58,659 bases of DNA, taken from Ectothiorhodospiraceae bacterium (GTDB lineage: Bacteria > Pseudomonadota > Gammaproteobacteria > Nitrococcales > Aquisalimonadaceae). Under the pieces are notes generated by a model. That model did not search any database, had not been told where the DNA came from, and saw nothing but the letters and a program-made list of their open reading frames with translations. Shown one piece after another: positions 36,257 through 45,265 of this stretch. Position 1 is the first letter of the stretch. Every line of letters begins with the position of its first letter. The stretch lies in assembly GCA_020831885.1 (NCBI GenBank), contig JAFIFU010000017.1, forward strand, positions 1 to 58,659, read 5' to 3'. The position numbers and the translations under genes are program-made.

Positions 36257-37093
36257 ATGCAGAACCAGGCAGCAGAACTCCGGACGGCGCCGGATGGCGC
36301 CACCCCCCTGCTCAGTCTCAGCAACGTGGAAGTGGTCTACGACAAGGTGTTTCTCGCCATCAAGGGCGTCTCCCTGGACGTCCGGCAGGGGGACATGGTG
36401 GCCCTGCTCGGCGCCAACGGCGCCGGCAAGAGCACCACGCTGAAGACCATCAGCGGCCTGCTCGCCCCGGAACGCGGCGAGGTCACCCGGGGCACGGTGG
36501 AATTCCAGGGCCGCAACATCGCACACCTGGGGCCACCCGCCCGGGTCGCCATGGGACTGGTGCATGTGCTCGAAGGCCGGCGCATCTTCGAGCACCTGAC
36601 CCCCGAGGACAACCTGCTGGCCGCCTACCCCTCCGGCGGCAGCCGGCAACGCTATGCGGAGCTCAAGGAACGGGTGTTCACCTACTTCCCGCGCCTGAAG
36701 GAACGCGCCCGCACCAAGGCCGGCTACCTCTCCGGCGGGGAACAGCAGATGCTGGCCATCGGCCGCGCGCTGATGACCGAACCGCAGTTGCTGATGCTCG
36801 ACGAGCCAAGCCTGGGCCTCGCCCCCCTGCTGGTGCAGGAGATCTTCGCCATCATCCGCGAGATCAACAAGGAGGAAGGGGTCAGCGTGCTGCTGGTGGA
36901 ACAAAATGCCGCTGCCGCGCTGGAGATCGTCCAGCACGCCTACCTCATCGAAAACGGCCACGTGGTCATGAGCGGCGAGGCGGAGGTGCTCAAACAAAAC
37001 CCGGACGTCCAGGAGTTCTATCTGGGCGGCGCCGGCAAGGTGGACTACCACAACGTCAAACACTACCGCCGGCGCAAACGCTGGCTGGCCTGA
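36257..37093 (+). CDS. Branched-chain-type ABC transporter ATPase, LivF family
   Basis: This 278-residue ATPase is the second nucleotide-binding subunit of the Liv-type importer. It has Walker A GANGAGKSTTLK, the signature YLSGGEQQMLAIGRAL, Walker B LLMLDEPSLGLAP and the H-loop region VLLVEQNAAAAL, in which the final position carries Gln-Asn as usual for LivF. The N-terminus is about 20 residues longer than typical, and the C-terminus YHNVKHYRRRKRWL is basic. The ATG at 36257 follows CAGGGGATCGAG. It closes the operon, converging with the thioesterase gene. Confidence 0.92.
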   Translation: MQNQAAELRTAPDGATPLLSLSNVEVVYDKVFLAIKGVSLDVRQGDMVALLGANGAGKSTTLKTISGLLAPERGEVTRGTVEFQGRNIAHLGPPARVAMGLVHVLEGRRIFEHLTPEDNLLAAYPSGGSRQRYAELKERVFTYFPRLKERARTKAGYLSGGEQQMLAIGRALMTEPQLLMLDEPSLGLAPLLVQEIFAIIREINKEEGVSVLLVEQNAAAALEIVQHAYLIENGHVVMSGEAEVLKQNPDVQEFYLGGAGKVDYHNVKHYRRRKRWLA

Positions 37094-37118
37094 CTCCATG
37101 CACGGGCGATGCCGGCAA

Positions 37119-37550
37119 TCAGGGTATGGGGACAACCGCCAGGGTCACCGTGGCCTTGGCGCAGAGCCTGGCCGCATCACCCGCACCCGTGTGAATCCAG
37201 GACTCCGCCACAATCACGCTCCTGCCGGGTCGCAGCACCTCGGCCCGGCAGGTCAGTTCCTCCCCCACCGCCGGCCGCAACAGGTTCAGTTTGAACTCGA
37301 TGGTCAGCACCGTCCGGTCCGCCTCCACCAGCGTCAGGCCGGCACAGCCCGCCGTGTGATCGGCCATGGTGCCCTGGACACCCGCATGGATGAAGTTGTC
37401 CTGCTGAAGGTGGCGCCCTTCCACGGTCAAGCGGGTAAGACACCAGCCAGGCCCGCAGTCGTCCAACACCAGGCCCAGACTGCGAATGAAACGGGCTCCA
37501 TTGATAATGGAGCCGACGCGCTTCTTGTAGTGGGGATCGGACACCTGCAT
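37119..37550 (-). CDS. PaaI-family hotdog thioesterase
   Basis: This roughly 143-residue hotdog-fold protein probably hydrolyses an acyl-CoA. The family core is visible as DNFIHAGVQGTMADHTAGCAG, given here as HAGVQGTMADHTAG, with the acidic residue on the long helix. The start is uncertain: the GTG at 37583 lies only 6 bp from the LiuR palindrome, so the ATG at 37550 (MQVSDPHYKKR) is preferred. It is divergent from liuR and shares the 37589-37611 box, implying regulation together with leucine catabolism, perhaps to relieve CoA trapping. Confidence 0.85.
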   Translation of the reverse strand: MQVSDPHYKKRVGSIINGARFIRSLGLVLDDCGPGWCLTRLTVEGRHLQQDNFIHAGVQGTMADHTAGCAGLTLVEADRTVLTIEFKLNLLRPAVGEELTCRAEVLRPGRSVIVAESWIHTGAGDAARLCAKATVTLAVVPIP

Positions 37551-37588
37551 GTGGATCTGCCGCGTCGGTTCAAAGAGGCCCACACTAT

Positions 37589-37611
37589 GTTACGTTTACG
37601 TAAACGATAAC
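37589..37611. promoter_or_regulatory. LiuR box between thioesterase and liuR
   Basis: The 14-bp core CGTTTACGTAAACG (37593-37606) is a perfect palindrome, flanked by GTTA and ATAAC that extend the symmetry imperfectly. It lies 29 bp before liuR and next to the divergent thioesterase gene. This is the best copy of the motif and suggests autoregulation. Confidence 0.8.
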
Positions 37612-37634
37612 ACGACCCGCGGGGAAAGCGCACG

Positions 37635-38096
37635 ATGAAACAGGTCCGTCAGGCAAGCGACGAAGCCATGCCGAGGGGCACCACTTACACCATCGGGGAA
37701 CTGGCCCGGGAATTCGGTGTGACCACGCGATCCATCCGCTTCTGGGAGGATCAGGGCCTCCTGGCGCCCATCCGGATGGGCTCCAAGCGGCTTTACCGCC
37801 GCCGGGACCGCGCCCGGCTGAAGCTTATCCTACGCGGCAAACGATTGGGATTCACCCTCGGCGAGATCCGCGAGACCTTCGTGCTCTACGATCAGGCCCA
37901 CGGGGAGTCCAAACAGCTCCGCTACTATCTGGGGGTCCTGGAGGAAAAGCGCCGACAACTGATGCAGCAACGCCAGGATCTCGAGGACGCGCTGGACGAG
38001 CTGAGCCAGTCCTATGAACACTGCAAGCATCTCCTGGAAGAGCAGGAGCGCCGCGCGGCGGAGGAGGCATCCGCCGGGACGAGACGGCATGGTTGA
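37635..38096 (+). CDS. liuR: MerR-family regulator LiuR
   Basis: This 153-residue regulator has an N-terminal MerR winged helix-turn-helix (YTIGELAREFGVTTRSIRFW, then EDQGLL) and the LiuR-typical RLKLILRGKRLGFTLGEIRE, followed by a long coiled coil that mediates dimerisation. No metal-binding cysteine cluster is present, which separates it from metal sensors. In proteobacteria LiuR controls leucine and isovalerate catabolism, and four matching palindromes lie in this window. Its stop codon TGA (38094-38096) lies inside the box that drives liuA. Confidence 0.92.
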   Translation: MKQVRQASDEAMPRGTTYTIGELAREFGVTTRSIRFWEDQGLLAPIRMGSKRLYRRRDRARLKLILRGKRLGFTLGEIRETFVLYDQAHGESKQLRYYLGVLEEKRRQLMQQRQDLEDALDELSQSYEHCKHLLEEQERRAAEEASAGTRRHG

Positions 38097-38110
38097 CGTT
38101 TACGTAAACT
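38093..38110 (+). promoter_or_regulatory. LiuR box and -35 element before liuA
   Basis: TTGACGTTTACGTAAACT joins a TTGACG -35 to the LiuR palindrome. A weak -10 (CAATAT, 38116-38121) follows 17 bp after the -35. The liuR stop codon is embedded in the -35 hexamer. This should drive liuABCDE separately from liuR. Confidence 0.72.
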
Positions 38111-38154
38111 AGAACCAATATGCACCATCGAAAGAACAAGCGAGGAGTTTTCCG

Positions 38155-39321
38155 ATGATCCAGTTCCCCTCCCTGAACTTCGGTCTGGGCGAAGACATCG
38201 ATATGCTGCGCGACAGCGTGGCCGGCTTCGCTGCCGAACACATCGCGCCTCGCGCTGCGGAAATTGACCGCAAGAACGAATTCCCCGTGGACCTGTGGCA
38301 GAAGTTCGGGGACATGGGCCTGCTCGGTATCACCGTTGAAGAGACGTACGGCGGCAGCGACATGGGCTACCTGGCCCATATTGTCGCCATGGAGGAGATT
38401 TCCCGCGCCTCCGCCTCCGTGGGGCTGTCCTACGGCGCCCATTCCAATCTCTGCGTCAACCAGATCCGCCTCAACGGTAACGAGGCCCAGCGGCGCAAGT
38501 ACCTGCCGAAGCTCATCTCCGGGGAGCACGTGGGCGCCCTGGCCATGTCCGAGCCCGGTGCCGGCTCGGACGTGGTGAGCATGAAGCTGCGGGCCGAGAA
38601 AAAGGGCGACCGCTACGTATTGAACGGCAACAAGATGTGGATCACCAACGGGCCGGATGCCGACACCCTGGTGGTCTATGCGAAAACCGATCCGGAGGCC
38701 GGTTCCCGGGGCATCACCGCGTTCATCATCGAAAAGGGCATGCCCGGTTTTTCCACAGCGCAGAAGCTGGACAAGCTGGGCATGCGGGGCTCCAACACCT
38801 GCGAACTGGTCTTCCAGGACTGCGAGGTCCCGGAGGAGAACGTGTTGGGTGAAGTGGGCAAAGGCGTGCGCGTGCTCATGTCCGGGCTCGATTACGAACG
38901 CGCTGTGCTGGCCGCGGGGCCGTTGGGCATCATGGCCGCCTGCATGGACGCGGTGATCCCCTACATCCACGAGCGCAAGCAGTTCGGCCAGCCCATCGGC
39001 GAGTTCCAGCTCATGCAGGGCAAACTCGCCGACATGTACACCACCATGAACGCCTGTCGTGCTTACGTGTATGCCGTGGGGCGGGCCTGTGATCAGGGGG
39101 CGACCACCCGCAAGGACGCCGCCGGCGCCATTCTGTACGCCGCCGAGAAGGCCACCTGGATGGCCCTGGAGGCGATCCAGGCCCTGGGTGGCAATGGCTA
39201 TATCAACGAGTACCCCACCGGGCGGCTGCTGCGCGACGCCAAGCTCTACGAGATCGGTGCCGGTACCTCGGAGATCCGGCGCATGCTGATCGGGCGTGAA
39301 CTCTTCGCCGAAACCGCATAA
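38155..39321 (+). CDS. liuA: Isovaleryl-CoA dehydrogenase
   Basis: This 388-residue FAD enzyme oxidises isovaleryl-CoA to 3-methylcrotonyl-CoA in leucine degradation, passing electrons to ETF. The catalytic Glu is at position 248 in [16 protein letters not shown], the helix-G location specific to isovaleryl-CoA dehydrogenases rather than the C-terminal position of most acyl-CoA dehydrogenases. Other family stretches are [19 protein letters not shown] and [19 protein letters not shown]. It heads the liu operon and is followed by liuB after 10 nt. Confidence 0.95.
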   Translation: MIQFPSLNFGLGEDIDMLRDSVAGFAAEHIAPRAAEIDRKNEFPVDLWQKFGDMGLLGITVEETYGGSDMGYLAHIVAMEEISRASASVGLSYGAHSNLCVNQIRLNGNEAQRRKYLPKLISGEHVGALAMSEPGAGSDVVSMKLRAEKKGDRYVLNGNKMWITNGPDADTLVVYAKTDPEAGSRGITAFIIEKGMPGFSTAQKLDKLGMRGSNTCELVFQDCEVPEENVLGEVGKGVRVLMSGLDYERAVLAAGPLGIMAACMDAVIPYIHERKQFGQPIGEFQLMQGKLADMYTTMNACRAYVYAVGRACDQGATTRKDAAGAILYAAEKATWMALEAIQALGGNGYINEYPTGRLLRDAKLYEIGAGTSEIRRMLIGRELFAETA

Positions 39322-39331
39322 GGCAAATCCC

Positions 39332-40939
39332 ATGTCCGTGATCAAGAGCAAGATCAATCCGCGCTCGGACGAGTTCGCAGACAACCGGGCCGCCATGCAG
39401 ACCCTGGTGGATGATCTGCGCGCCCGTGTGGAGCAGGTTCGCCAGGGCGGGGGCGCGAAGGCCCGGGAACGCCACCTGGCCCGGGGCAAATTGCTGCCCC
39501 GGGACCGCATCCAGGTGCTACTGGACGTGGGCTCGCCCTTTCTGGAACTGTCGCAATTGGCTGCCGGCGACATGTACGGAGGCGAGGTGCCATCGGCCGG
39601 CATCATCACGGGCATCGGCCGTGTGTCCGGGCGGGAATGCATGATCGTGGCCAATGACGCCACAGTGAAAGGCGGAACCTACTACCCGGTCACGGTCAAA
39701 AAGCACCTAAGGGCGCAGGAAGTGGCCCAGGAGAATCATCTACCCTGCATTTACCTGGTGGACTCCGGCGGCGCCAATCTGCCCAACCAGGACGAGGTGT
39801 TCCCGGATCGGGACCACTTCGGCCGGATCTTCTTCAATCAGGCCAACATGTCGGCCATGGGCATCCCGCAGATCGCTGTGGTCATGGGCTCATGCACCGC
39901 CGGCGGCGCCTACGTGCCGGCCATGGCGGAGGAAAGCATCATCGTCAAGGAGCAGGGCACAATCTTCCTTGGCGGCCCTCCCCTGGTGAAGGCGGCCACC
40001 GGGGAGGTGGTGAGTGCCGAGGATCTGGGCGGGGCCGATGTGCACTCCCGCGTGTCCGGCGTCACGGACCACTTCGCCCTGAATGACGCCCATGCGCTGG
40101 GCCTGGCGCGCCGCTCCGTGGCGAATCTGAACGGCAGCAAGCGCGTGGACCTGGACATCCGCCCTCCCCGTCCACCGTTGTATGATCCCGCGGAGATCTA
40201 CGGCGTGGTGCCGACTGACTCCCGTATACCTTATGACGTGCGCGAGGTCATCGCCCGCATCGTGGACGGTTCCGAGTTCGACGAGTTCAAGGCCCTGTAC
40301 GGTACCACCCTGGTCTGCGGCTTCGCCCACATCCATGGCTACCCGGTGGGCATCGTCGCCAACAACGGCGTGCTTTTCTCCGAATCCGCACTGAAGGGTT
40401 CACATTTCATCGAACTCTGCAGTCAACGCGGCATTCCACTGATCTTCCTGCAGAACATCACCGGCTTCATGGTGGGCCGGAAGTACGAATCCGGTGGCAT
40501 CGCCAAGGACGGGGCGAAAATGGTCACCGCCGTGGCCTGCGCCAAAGTGCCGAAATTCACCGTCATCCTGGGCGGCAGCTTCGGGGCCGGCAACTACGGC
40601 ATGTGCGGCCGGGCCTATTCCCCGCGTTTCCTCTGGATGTGGCCGAACGCCCGCATTTCCGTCATGGGCGGTGACCAGGCGGCCAATGTCCTGGCCCAGG
40701 TGCGTCGTGACGGCCTGGAGCGCCAGGGCAAGGAATGGCCGGAAGCGGAAGAGGAAGCCTTCAAGAAACCGATCCGCGATCAGTACGAGCACCAAGGGCA
40801 TCCCTACTACGCCACGGCACGGCTCTGGGACGACGGTGTCATCGACCCGGCGGATACCCGCCGCGTTCTCGGCCTGGGGATCTCGGCCAGCCTGAACGCG
40901 CCCGTCCAGGAGACCCGTTTCGGTCTGTTCCGCATGTGA
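39332..40939 (+). CDS. liuB: 3-Methylcrotonyl-CoA carboxylase beta subunit
   Basis: This 535-residue carboxyltransferase subunit moves CO2 from biotin to 3-methylcrotonyl-CoA, giving 3-methylglutaconyl-CoA. It shows the duplicated crotonase-like carboxyltransferase fold, with [33 protein letters not shown] and [15 protein letters not shown] typical of MCC beta chains. The start at 39332 ([15 protein letters not shown]) gives the family N-terminus; the upstream reading into liuA is not needed. It works with the biotinylated alpha subunit LiuD. Confidence 0.95.
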   Translation: MSVIKSKINPRSDEFADNRAAMQTLVDDLRARVEQVRQGGGAKARERHLARGKLLPRDRIQVLLDVGSPFLELSQLAAGDMYGGEVPSAGIITGIGRVSGRECMIVANDATVKGGTYYPVTVKKHLRAQEVAQENHLPCIYLVDSGGANLPNQDEVFPDRDHFGRIFFNQANMSAMGIPQIAVVMGSCTAGGAYVPAMAEESIIVKEQGTIFLGGPPLVKAATGEVVSAEDLGGADVHSRVSGVTDHFALNDAHALGLARRSVANLNGSKRVDLDIRPPRPPLYDPAEIYGVVPTDSRIPYDVREVIARIVDGSEFDEFKALYGTTLVCGFAHIHGYPVGIVANNGVLFSESALKGSHFIELCSQRGIPLIFLQNITGFMVGRKYESGGIAKDGAKMVTAVACAKVPKFTVILGGSFGAGNYGMCGRAYSPRFLWMWPNARISVMGGDQAANVLAQVRRDGLERQGKEWPEAEEEAFKKPIRDQYEHQGHPYYATARLWDDGVIDPADTRRVLGLGISASLNAPVQETRFGLFRM

Positions 40940-40946
40940 GGACGTG

Positions 40947-41732
40947 ATGCAGGAAGACACTTTCAAGACCGTCATCCATCAGGGTGTTGCGACGCTGACC
41001 CTGAACCGCCCCGAGCGCCACAATGCCTTCGACGACAGGTTGATCGCCGATCTGAGCGCCGAACTGAAACGGCTGGAGCAGCGGGAGGACGTCCGCGTGG
41101 TCATCCTGACCGGCGAAGGCAAGAGTTTCTCGGCCGGTGCAGACCTGAACTGGATGAAGCGCATGGCGACCTACAGCCGCGAGGACAATTACCGGGACGC
41201 CATGGCGCTGGCGAACCTGATGGAGACCCTGGACGGCCTGGCCAAGCCCACGATCGCCCGGGTGCACGGTGCCGCTTTCGGCGGCGGCGTGGGCCTGGTG
41301 GCCTGCTGCGATATCGCCATCGCATCGGAAGCGGCCGCGTTCTGTCTGTCCGAGGTGAAGCTGGGCCTGATTCCCGCCGCCATCTCGCCCTATGTGACCA
41401 AATGCATCGGGGAGAAACAGGCACGCCGCTATTTCGTCACCGCCGAGCGCTTCGATGCCGCCGAGGCGCGGCGCATCGGTCTGGTGCACGAGGTCGTCCC
41501 GGCGGAGGCGCTGGACGAGCGGGTCGCCCAGCTCACCGGGCAGATGCGCGGCAACGGTCCCCTTGCCATGGCGGCGGCCAAACAGCTGGCCCGGGACGTG
41601 AGCCGCGGCGTGGTGGATCAAGCCATGATGGAAGAGACCGCCCGACGCATTGCCGCTATCCGGGTCAGCCCGGAAGGCCAGGAAGGGATTGGCGCCTTCC
41701 TGGAGAAGCGCAAGGCAGCCTGGACGGAATGA
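40947..41732 (+). CDS. liuC: 3-Methylglutaconyl-CoA hydratase
   Basis: This 261-residue crotonase-family enzyme hydrates 3-methylglutaconyl-CoA to HMG-CoA. The oxyanion-hole stretch is GAAFGGGVGLVACCDIA, so the first catalytic Glu of classical hydratases is Gly116, while the second is kept as Glu136 (FCLSEVKLGLIPA). This pattern is usual for bacterial LiuC proteins. The ATG at 40947 is chosen over a GTG one codon upstream because of spacing to GAGG. It lies 7 nt after liuB. Confidence 0.93.
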   Translation: MQEDTFKTVIHQGVATLTLNRPERHNAFDDRLIADLSAELKRLEQREDVRVVILTGEGKSFSAGADLNWMKRMATYSREDNYRDAMALANLMETLDGLAKPTIARVHGAAFGGGVGLVACCDIAIASEAAAFCLSEVKLGLIPAAISPYVTKCIGEKQARRYFVTAERFDAAEARRIGLVHEVVPAEALDERVAQLTGQMRGNGPLAMAAAKQLARDVSRGVVDQAMMEETARRIAAIRVSPEGQEGIGAFLEKRKAAWTE

Positions 41733-41886
41733 GGGATCCACGCCGGCCACGCCCGTCTGCCGGGCCCGGGCCGGGGTGAGGATCCAAGCGGGGTATGCGA
41801 AATCGGGGAAAGCGCACCGATAAACAGCAACCGGTGCCCATACCCGAACCCTGCACACCCAGGTACTGGCAGAGGACATAACACCC

Positions 41887-43887
41887 ATGTTTGACAAGAT
41901 CCTGATCGCCAATCGCGGGGAAATCGCCTGCCGCATCGCCCGCACCTGCCGCACGCTGGGCGTGAAGACGGTGGCGGTCTACTCGGAAGCGGATGCACAT
42001 GCCATGCACGTCAGGGCCTGCGACGAGGCCTGGCTGATCGGTCCCGCCGCCGCCCGGGACAGCTACCTGAACATGGAGCGTATCCTGGACGTGGCCCGGC
42101 GTAGCGGCGCCCGGGCGATCCACCCGGGCTACGGTTTTCTGTCGGAGAACGCGCGCTTCGCCCGCGCCTGTGAGGAAGCCGGCGTCGTTTTCATCGGCCC
42201 GCCGGCGTCGGCCATCGAGGCCATGGGTTCGAAAAGCGCCGCCAAGGCCATCATGGAGAAAGCCGGGGTGCCGCTGGTACCCGGCTACCATGGCCAGGAC
42301 CAGTCACCGGATCACCTGGCAGCGGTGGCGGACGAGATCGGTTATCCGGTCCTGATCAAGGCCTCCGCCGGTGGCGGCGGCAAGGGCATGCGGCGGGTGG
42401 ATTCCCGTGCGGAGTTCCGCGAGGCTCTGGACGCCGCCAAGCGCGAGGCGGCATCCGCCTTCGGCGACGACCAGGTGCTGATCGAGAAATACCTGCTGGA
42501 ACCGCGCCACGTGGAAGTGCAGGTGTTCGCCGACAGCCACGGCAACACGGTGCACCTGTTCGAGCGCGACTGCTCCGTTCAGCGCCGTCACCAGAAGGTG
42601 ATCGAGGAAGCCCCAGCCCCCGGGCTCGGCACCCATCAGCGGGAAGCCATGGGCTCCGCCGCGGTGGCCGCGGCCAAGGCCATCGGCTATGTGGGTGCCG
42701 GCACCGTGGAGTTCATCATGGATGCCCGTGGTGATTTCTATTTCATGGAGATGAACACGCGGCTGCAGGTGGAGCACCCGGTCACGGAATACATCACCGG
42801 CCAGGACCTGGTGGCCTGGCAACTGCAGGTGGCCACCGGCGGCACCCTGCCCATGGAACAGAACCAGCTACGGATTCAGGGACACGCTTTCGAGGCCCGC
42901 ATCTACGCCGAGGACGCAGCAAGGGACTTCCTGCCGGCCACCGGCACCATCCGCCACATGCGCACGCCTGCGGAAGGGCCCCATGTCCGCATCGATACCG
43001 GTGTCCGTGAAGGTGACACCATCTCCGTCCACTACGATCCCATGATCGCCAAGCTCGTGGTCTGGGACCAGGACCGTACCTCCGCCCTGAAACGCCTGCG
43101 GGACGCCCTGCACCAGTTCATCATCGTGGGCACCACGACCAATGCCGGGTTCCTGGCCCGGGTGGCATCCCATCCGGCCTTCATCGAGGGCGGGGTGGAC
43201 ACGGGATTCATCGAGAAGTACCGGGACAGCCTGTTCCCCCCCGTCTCGTTGGCCAGTGATCACGCATTGTCGGCCGCCGCCCTGTTCGAGCTGCTCACGG
43301 TGGACCGCGAAGCGAAACAACGGGCGGTTGCGTCCGGTGATCCCTGGTCACCATGGAATCTCACGGACGGCTGGCGCCCCAACAGCGACAATTTCCATAC
43401 GCTGCACTTCCTGGATGGAGAGCAGGACCTGGAAGTGGTTGCCCACTACCGGGACGACTGCTACATCCTGGAGCTACCCGGTGGGGAGTGCCGGGCCAAC
43501 GGCGAGCTGGGGGACGACGGCCACCTGCATATGGTGCTGGACGGCATGCACGCGGATGCCTGGGTGCTCCGGGATGGGCAGAAGCTCACGACGGTGGTGG
43601 GGGCCGAACTCCGCGAACTGGTGGTGCATGATCCGTTGTCCGCGGGAATGGAAGACGAACTCAGGGAAGGCAGCCTGACAGCACCCATGCCCGGCATGAT
43701 CCGGGCGGTGCACGTGAAGGCCGGAGACGCGGTCAAGGAAGGTGACGCCCTGCTGGTGCTGGAGGCGATGAAGATGGAATACACCATCCGCGCCTTCGCC
43801 GATGGTATCGTTGATCACGTGAACTACGCGCCCGGGGACCAGGTCACCGAGGGTGCCGAGCTGCTGGCCATCAGCAGCGGGGACTGA
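41887..43887 (+). CDS. liuD: 3-Methylcrotonyl-CoA carboxylase alpha subunit (biotin-containing)
   Basis: This 666-residue subunit combines biotin carboxylase and biotin carrier. The N-terminal region begins FDKILIANRGEIACRIARTC. The ATP-grasp domain has KASAGGGGKGMRRV and EMNTRLQVEHPVTE, and the C-terminal carrier has LEAMKMEY with the biotinylated Lys at about 629. It partners with LiuB. It lies 154 bp after liuC; that gap holds GC-rich partial inverted repeats but no gene. Confidence 0.96.
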   Translation: MFDKILIANRGEIACRIARTCRTLGVKTVAVYSEADAHAMHVRACDEAWLIGPAAARDSYLNMERILDVARRSGARAIHPGYGFLSENARFARACEEAGVVFIGPPASAIEAMGSKSAAKAIMEKAGVPLVPGYHGQDQSPDHLAAVADEIGYPVLIKASAGGGGKGMRRVDSRAEFREALDAAKREAASAFGDDQVLIEKYLLEPRHVEVQVFADSHGNTVHLFERDCSVQRRHQKVIEEAPAPGLGTHQREAMGSAAVAAAKAIGYVGAGTVEFIMDARGDFYFMEMNTRLQVEHPVTEYITGQDLVAWQLQVATGGTLPMEQNQLRIQGHAFEARIYAEDAARDFLPATGTIRHMRTPAEGPHVRIDTGVREGDTISVHYDPMIAKLVVWDQDRTSALKRLRDALHQFIIVGTTTNAGFLARVASHPAFIEGGVDTGFIEKYRDSLFPPVSLASDHALSAAALFELLTVDREAKQRAVASGDPWSPWNLTDGWRPNSDNFHTLHFLDGEQDLEVVAHYRDDCYILELPGGECRANGELGDDGHLHMVLDGMHADAWVLRDGQKLTTVVGAELRELVVHDPLSAGMEDELREGSLTAPMPGMIRAVHVKAGDAVKEGDALLVLEAMKMEYTIRAFADGIVDHVNYAPGDQVTEGAELLAISSGD

Positions 43888-43919
43888 ATCCGGGAATTGA
43901 CCGGTGCAACGCTCACATC

Positions 43920-44129
43920 GGGAAGCTCAGGGGGCGGGAAGGCGCGCCATTGACGTAGGCTTTGATCCGCTCCGGTGCGGAGATGTGTTGGCCCGGACAC
44001 GCCGTGAATACGTCCCTGTAGGCTTGTCGGCGAGGTCCCCCTCGCCGCCAGTCCGGGCCAACACATCTCCGCACCGGATCTCCTCGCGCGGACTCGGCAT
44101 GGCGCGCCTTCCCGTCCCCCTGAGCTCCC
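43920..44129. repeat. 210-bp nested inverted-repeat element between liuD and liuE
   Basis: Perfect 28-bp inner arms (43971-43998 and 44051-44078) surround a 52-bp centre with a small hairpin (GGCGAGG/CCTCGCC). Outer arms (43920-43950 and 44099-44129) are also complementary over 30 bp with two single-base gaps. The centre contains GTGAATACGTCCCTGTAGGC, shared with the element at 45124-45233. The structure fills most of the intergenic gap. Confidence 0.85.
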
Positions 44130-44183
44130 AGCCCTGAACCCCGGTCGGTTACCCGGGATGGACACATCAGACAGAGGTCAGCC

Positions 44184-45092
44184 ATGCAACTCCCCCAATC
44201 GGTGAAAATCGTCGAGGTCGGTGCCCGGGACGGGCTGCAGAACGAGCCGAAAACCATACCCACTGAGGTCAAGCTGGAGCTGATTCACCGCCTTGCTGAT
44301 GCCGGCTTGCCCACGGTGGAGGCCACTGCCTTCGTGTCCCCGAAATGGGTGCCCCAAATGGCGGATCACGCCAGTGTTCTGCAGGGTATCCAACGGCAGC
44401 CGGGGATCAGCTATCCGGTGCTGACGCCGAACATCAAGGGCTACGAGAACGCGGTGGCCGCCGGCGCCCGCGAGGTTGCCGTGTTCGGGGCGGCTTCCGA
44501 GAGTTTCTCCAGGAAAAACATCAACTGCAGCATCGACGAAAGCCTGGAGCGCTTCGCCCCGATCATGGAGCGGGCCGCCACTGATGGAGTCCGGGTCCGC
44601 GGTTATGTGTCCTGCGTGCTGGGCTGCCCCTACGAGGGGGAAATCGCCCCCGCCACGGTGGCCCATGTGGCGGAAACGCTCTATACCATGGGCTGCTACG
44701 AGATCTCCCTGGGTGACACCATCGGTGTGGGCACGCCGCTGAAGGCCCAGCGCATGGTGGAGGCCGTGGCGGCCCGGGTTCCCATGGAGAAGCTCGCCGC
44801 CCATTTCCATGATACCTACGGACAGGCCCTGGCCAACCTGCTGGCGGTCATGCACCTCGGCGTGGCCACGGTGGATAGTTCAGTGGCCGGCCTGGGTGGA
44901 TGCCCGTATGCGAAAGGCGCCTCGGGCAACGTGGCCACCGAGGATGTGGTTTACATGCTCAGCGGCATGGGCGTCGAGACCGGCGTTGATCTGGATGCGC
45001 TGGCAGCCACCGGACGCTGGATCTGCGGGCAACTGGGCAAGCAGCCCGCCTCGCGGGTGGCGCAGGCGCTGGCGGCAAAGGCCACTTCGTAG
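44184..45092 (+). CDS. liuE: Hydroxymethylglutaryl-CoA lyase
   Basis: This 302-residue TIM-barrel lyase splits HMG-CoA into acetyl-CoA and acetoacetate, the last step of leucine catabolism. It carries [14 protein letters not shown] with the catalytic Arg and Asp, the metal-binding [12 protein letters not shown] and the Cys loop [18 protein letters not shown]. The length is standard. The gene is flanked on both sides by related inverted-repeat elements, which could alter its expression relative to the rest of the operon. Confidence 0.96.
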   Translation: MQLPQSVKIVEVGARDGLQNEPKTIPTEVKLELIHRLADAGLPTVEATAFVSPKWVPQMADHASVLQGIQRQPGISYPVLTPNIKGYENAVAAGAREVAVFGAASESFSRKNINCSIDESLERFAPIMERAATDGVRVRGYVSCVLGCPYEGEIAPATVAHVAETLYTMGCYEISLGDTIGVGTPLKAQRMVEAVAARVPMEKLAAHFHDTYGQALANLLAVMHLGVATVDSSVAGLGGCPYAKGASGNVATEDVVYMLSGMGVETGVDLDALAATGRWICGQLGKQPASRVAQALAAKATS

Positions 45093-45123
45093 GCAACCCG
45101 GGTCGGATCCGTCGCTCTCACGA

Positions 45124-45233
45124 GGCCGGTGCGGGGAGGGACCATTCCGGACTGTCGGCCGCAGGGATGCGGCCGTCAAGCGTACAGGGACGTATTCACA
45201 GCGTGTCCGGAATGGTCCCTCCCCGCACCGGCC
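45124..45233. repeat. 110-bp inverted-repeat element between liuE and the ligase
   Basis: Perfect 28-bp arms (45124-45151 and 45206-45233) surround a 54-bp centre. The centre has a CGGCCGC/GCGGCCG hairpin (45156-45175) and, on the minus strand, GTGAATACGTCCCTGTACGC. It is the same family as the element at 43920-44129 but in opposite orientation and with different arm sequence. Confidence 0.85.
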
Positions 45234-45265
45234 GATTCGAAGCCACCCTGCTCACGGAGGCAAAC

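Noticed and set aside
43920-45233. CRISPR-like repeat array
   Set aside because: Only two elements exist, each an inverted repeat with differing arms and a whole gene between them; there are no regular spacers.
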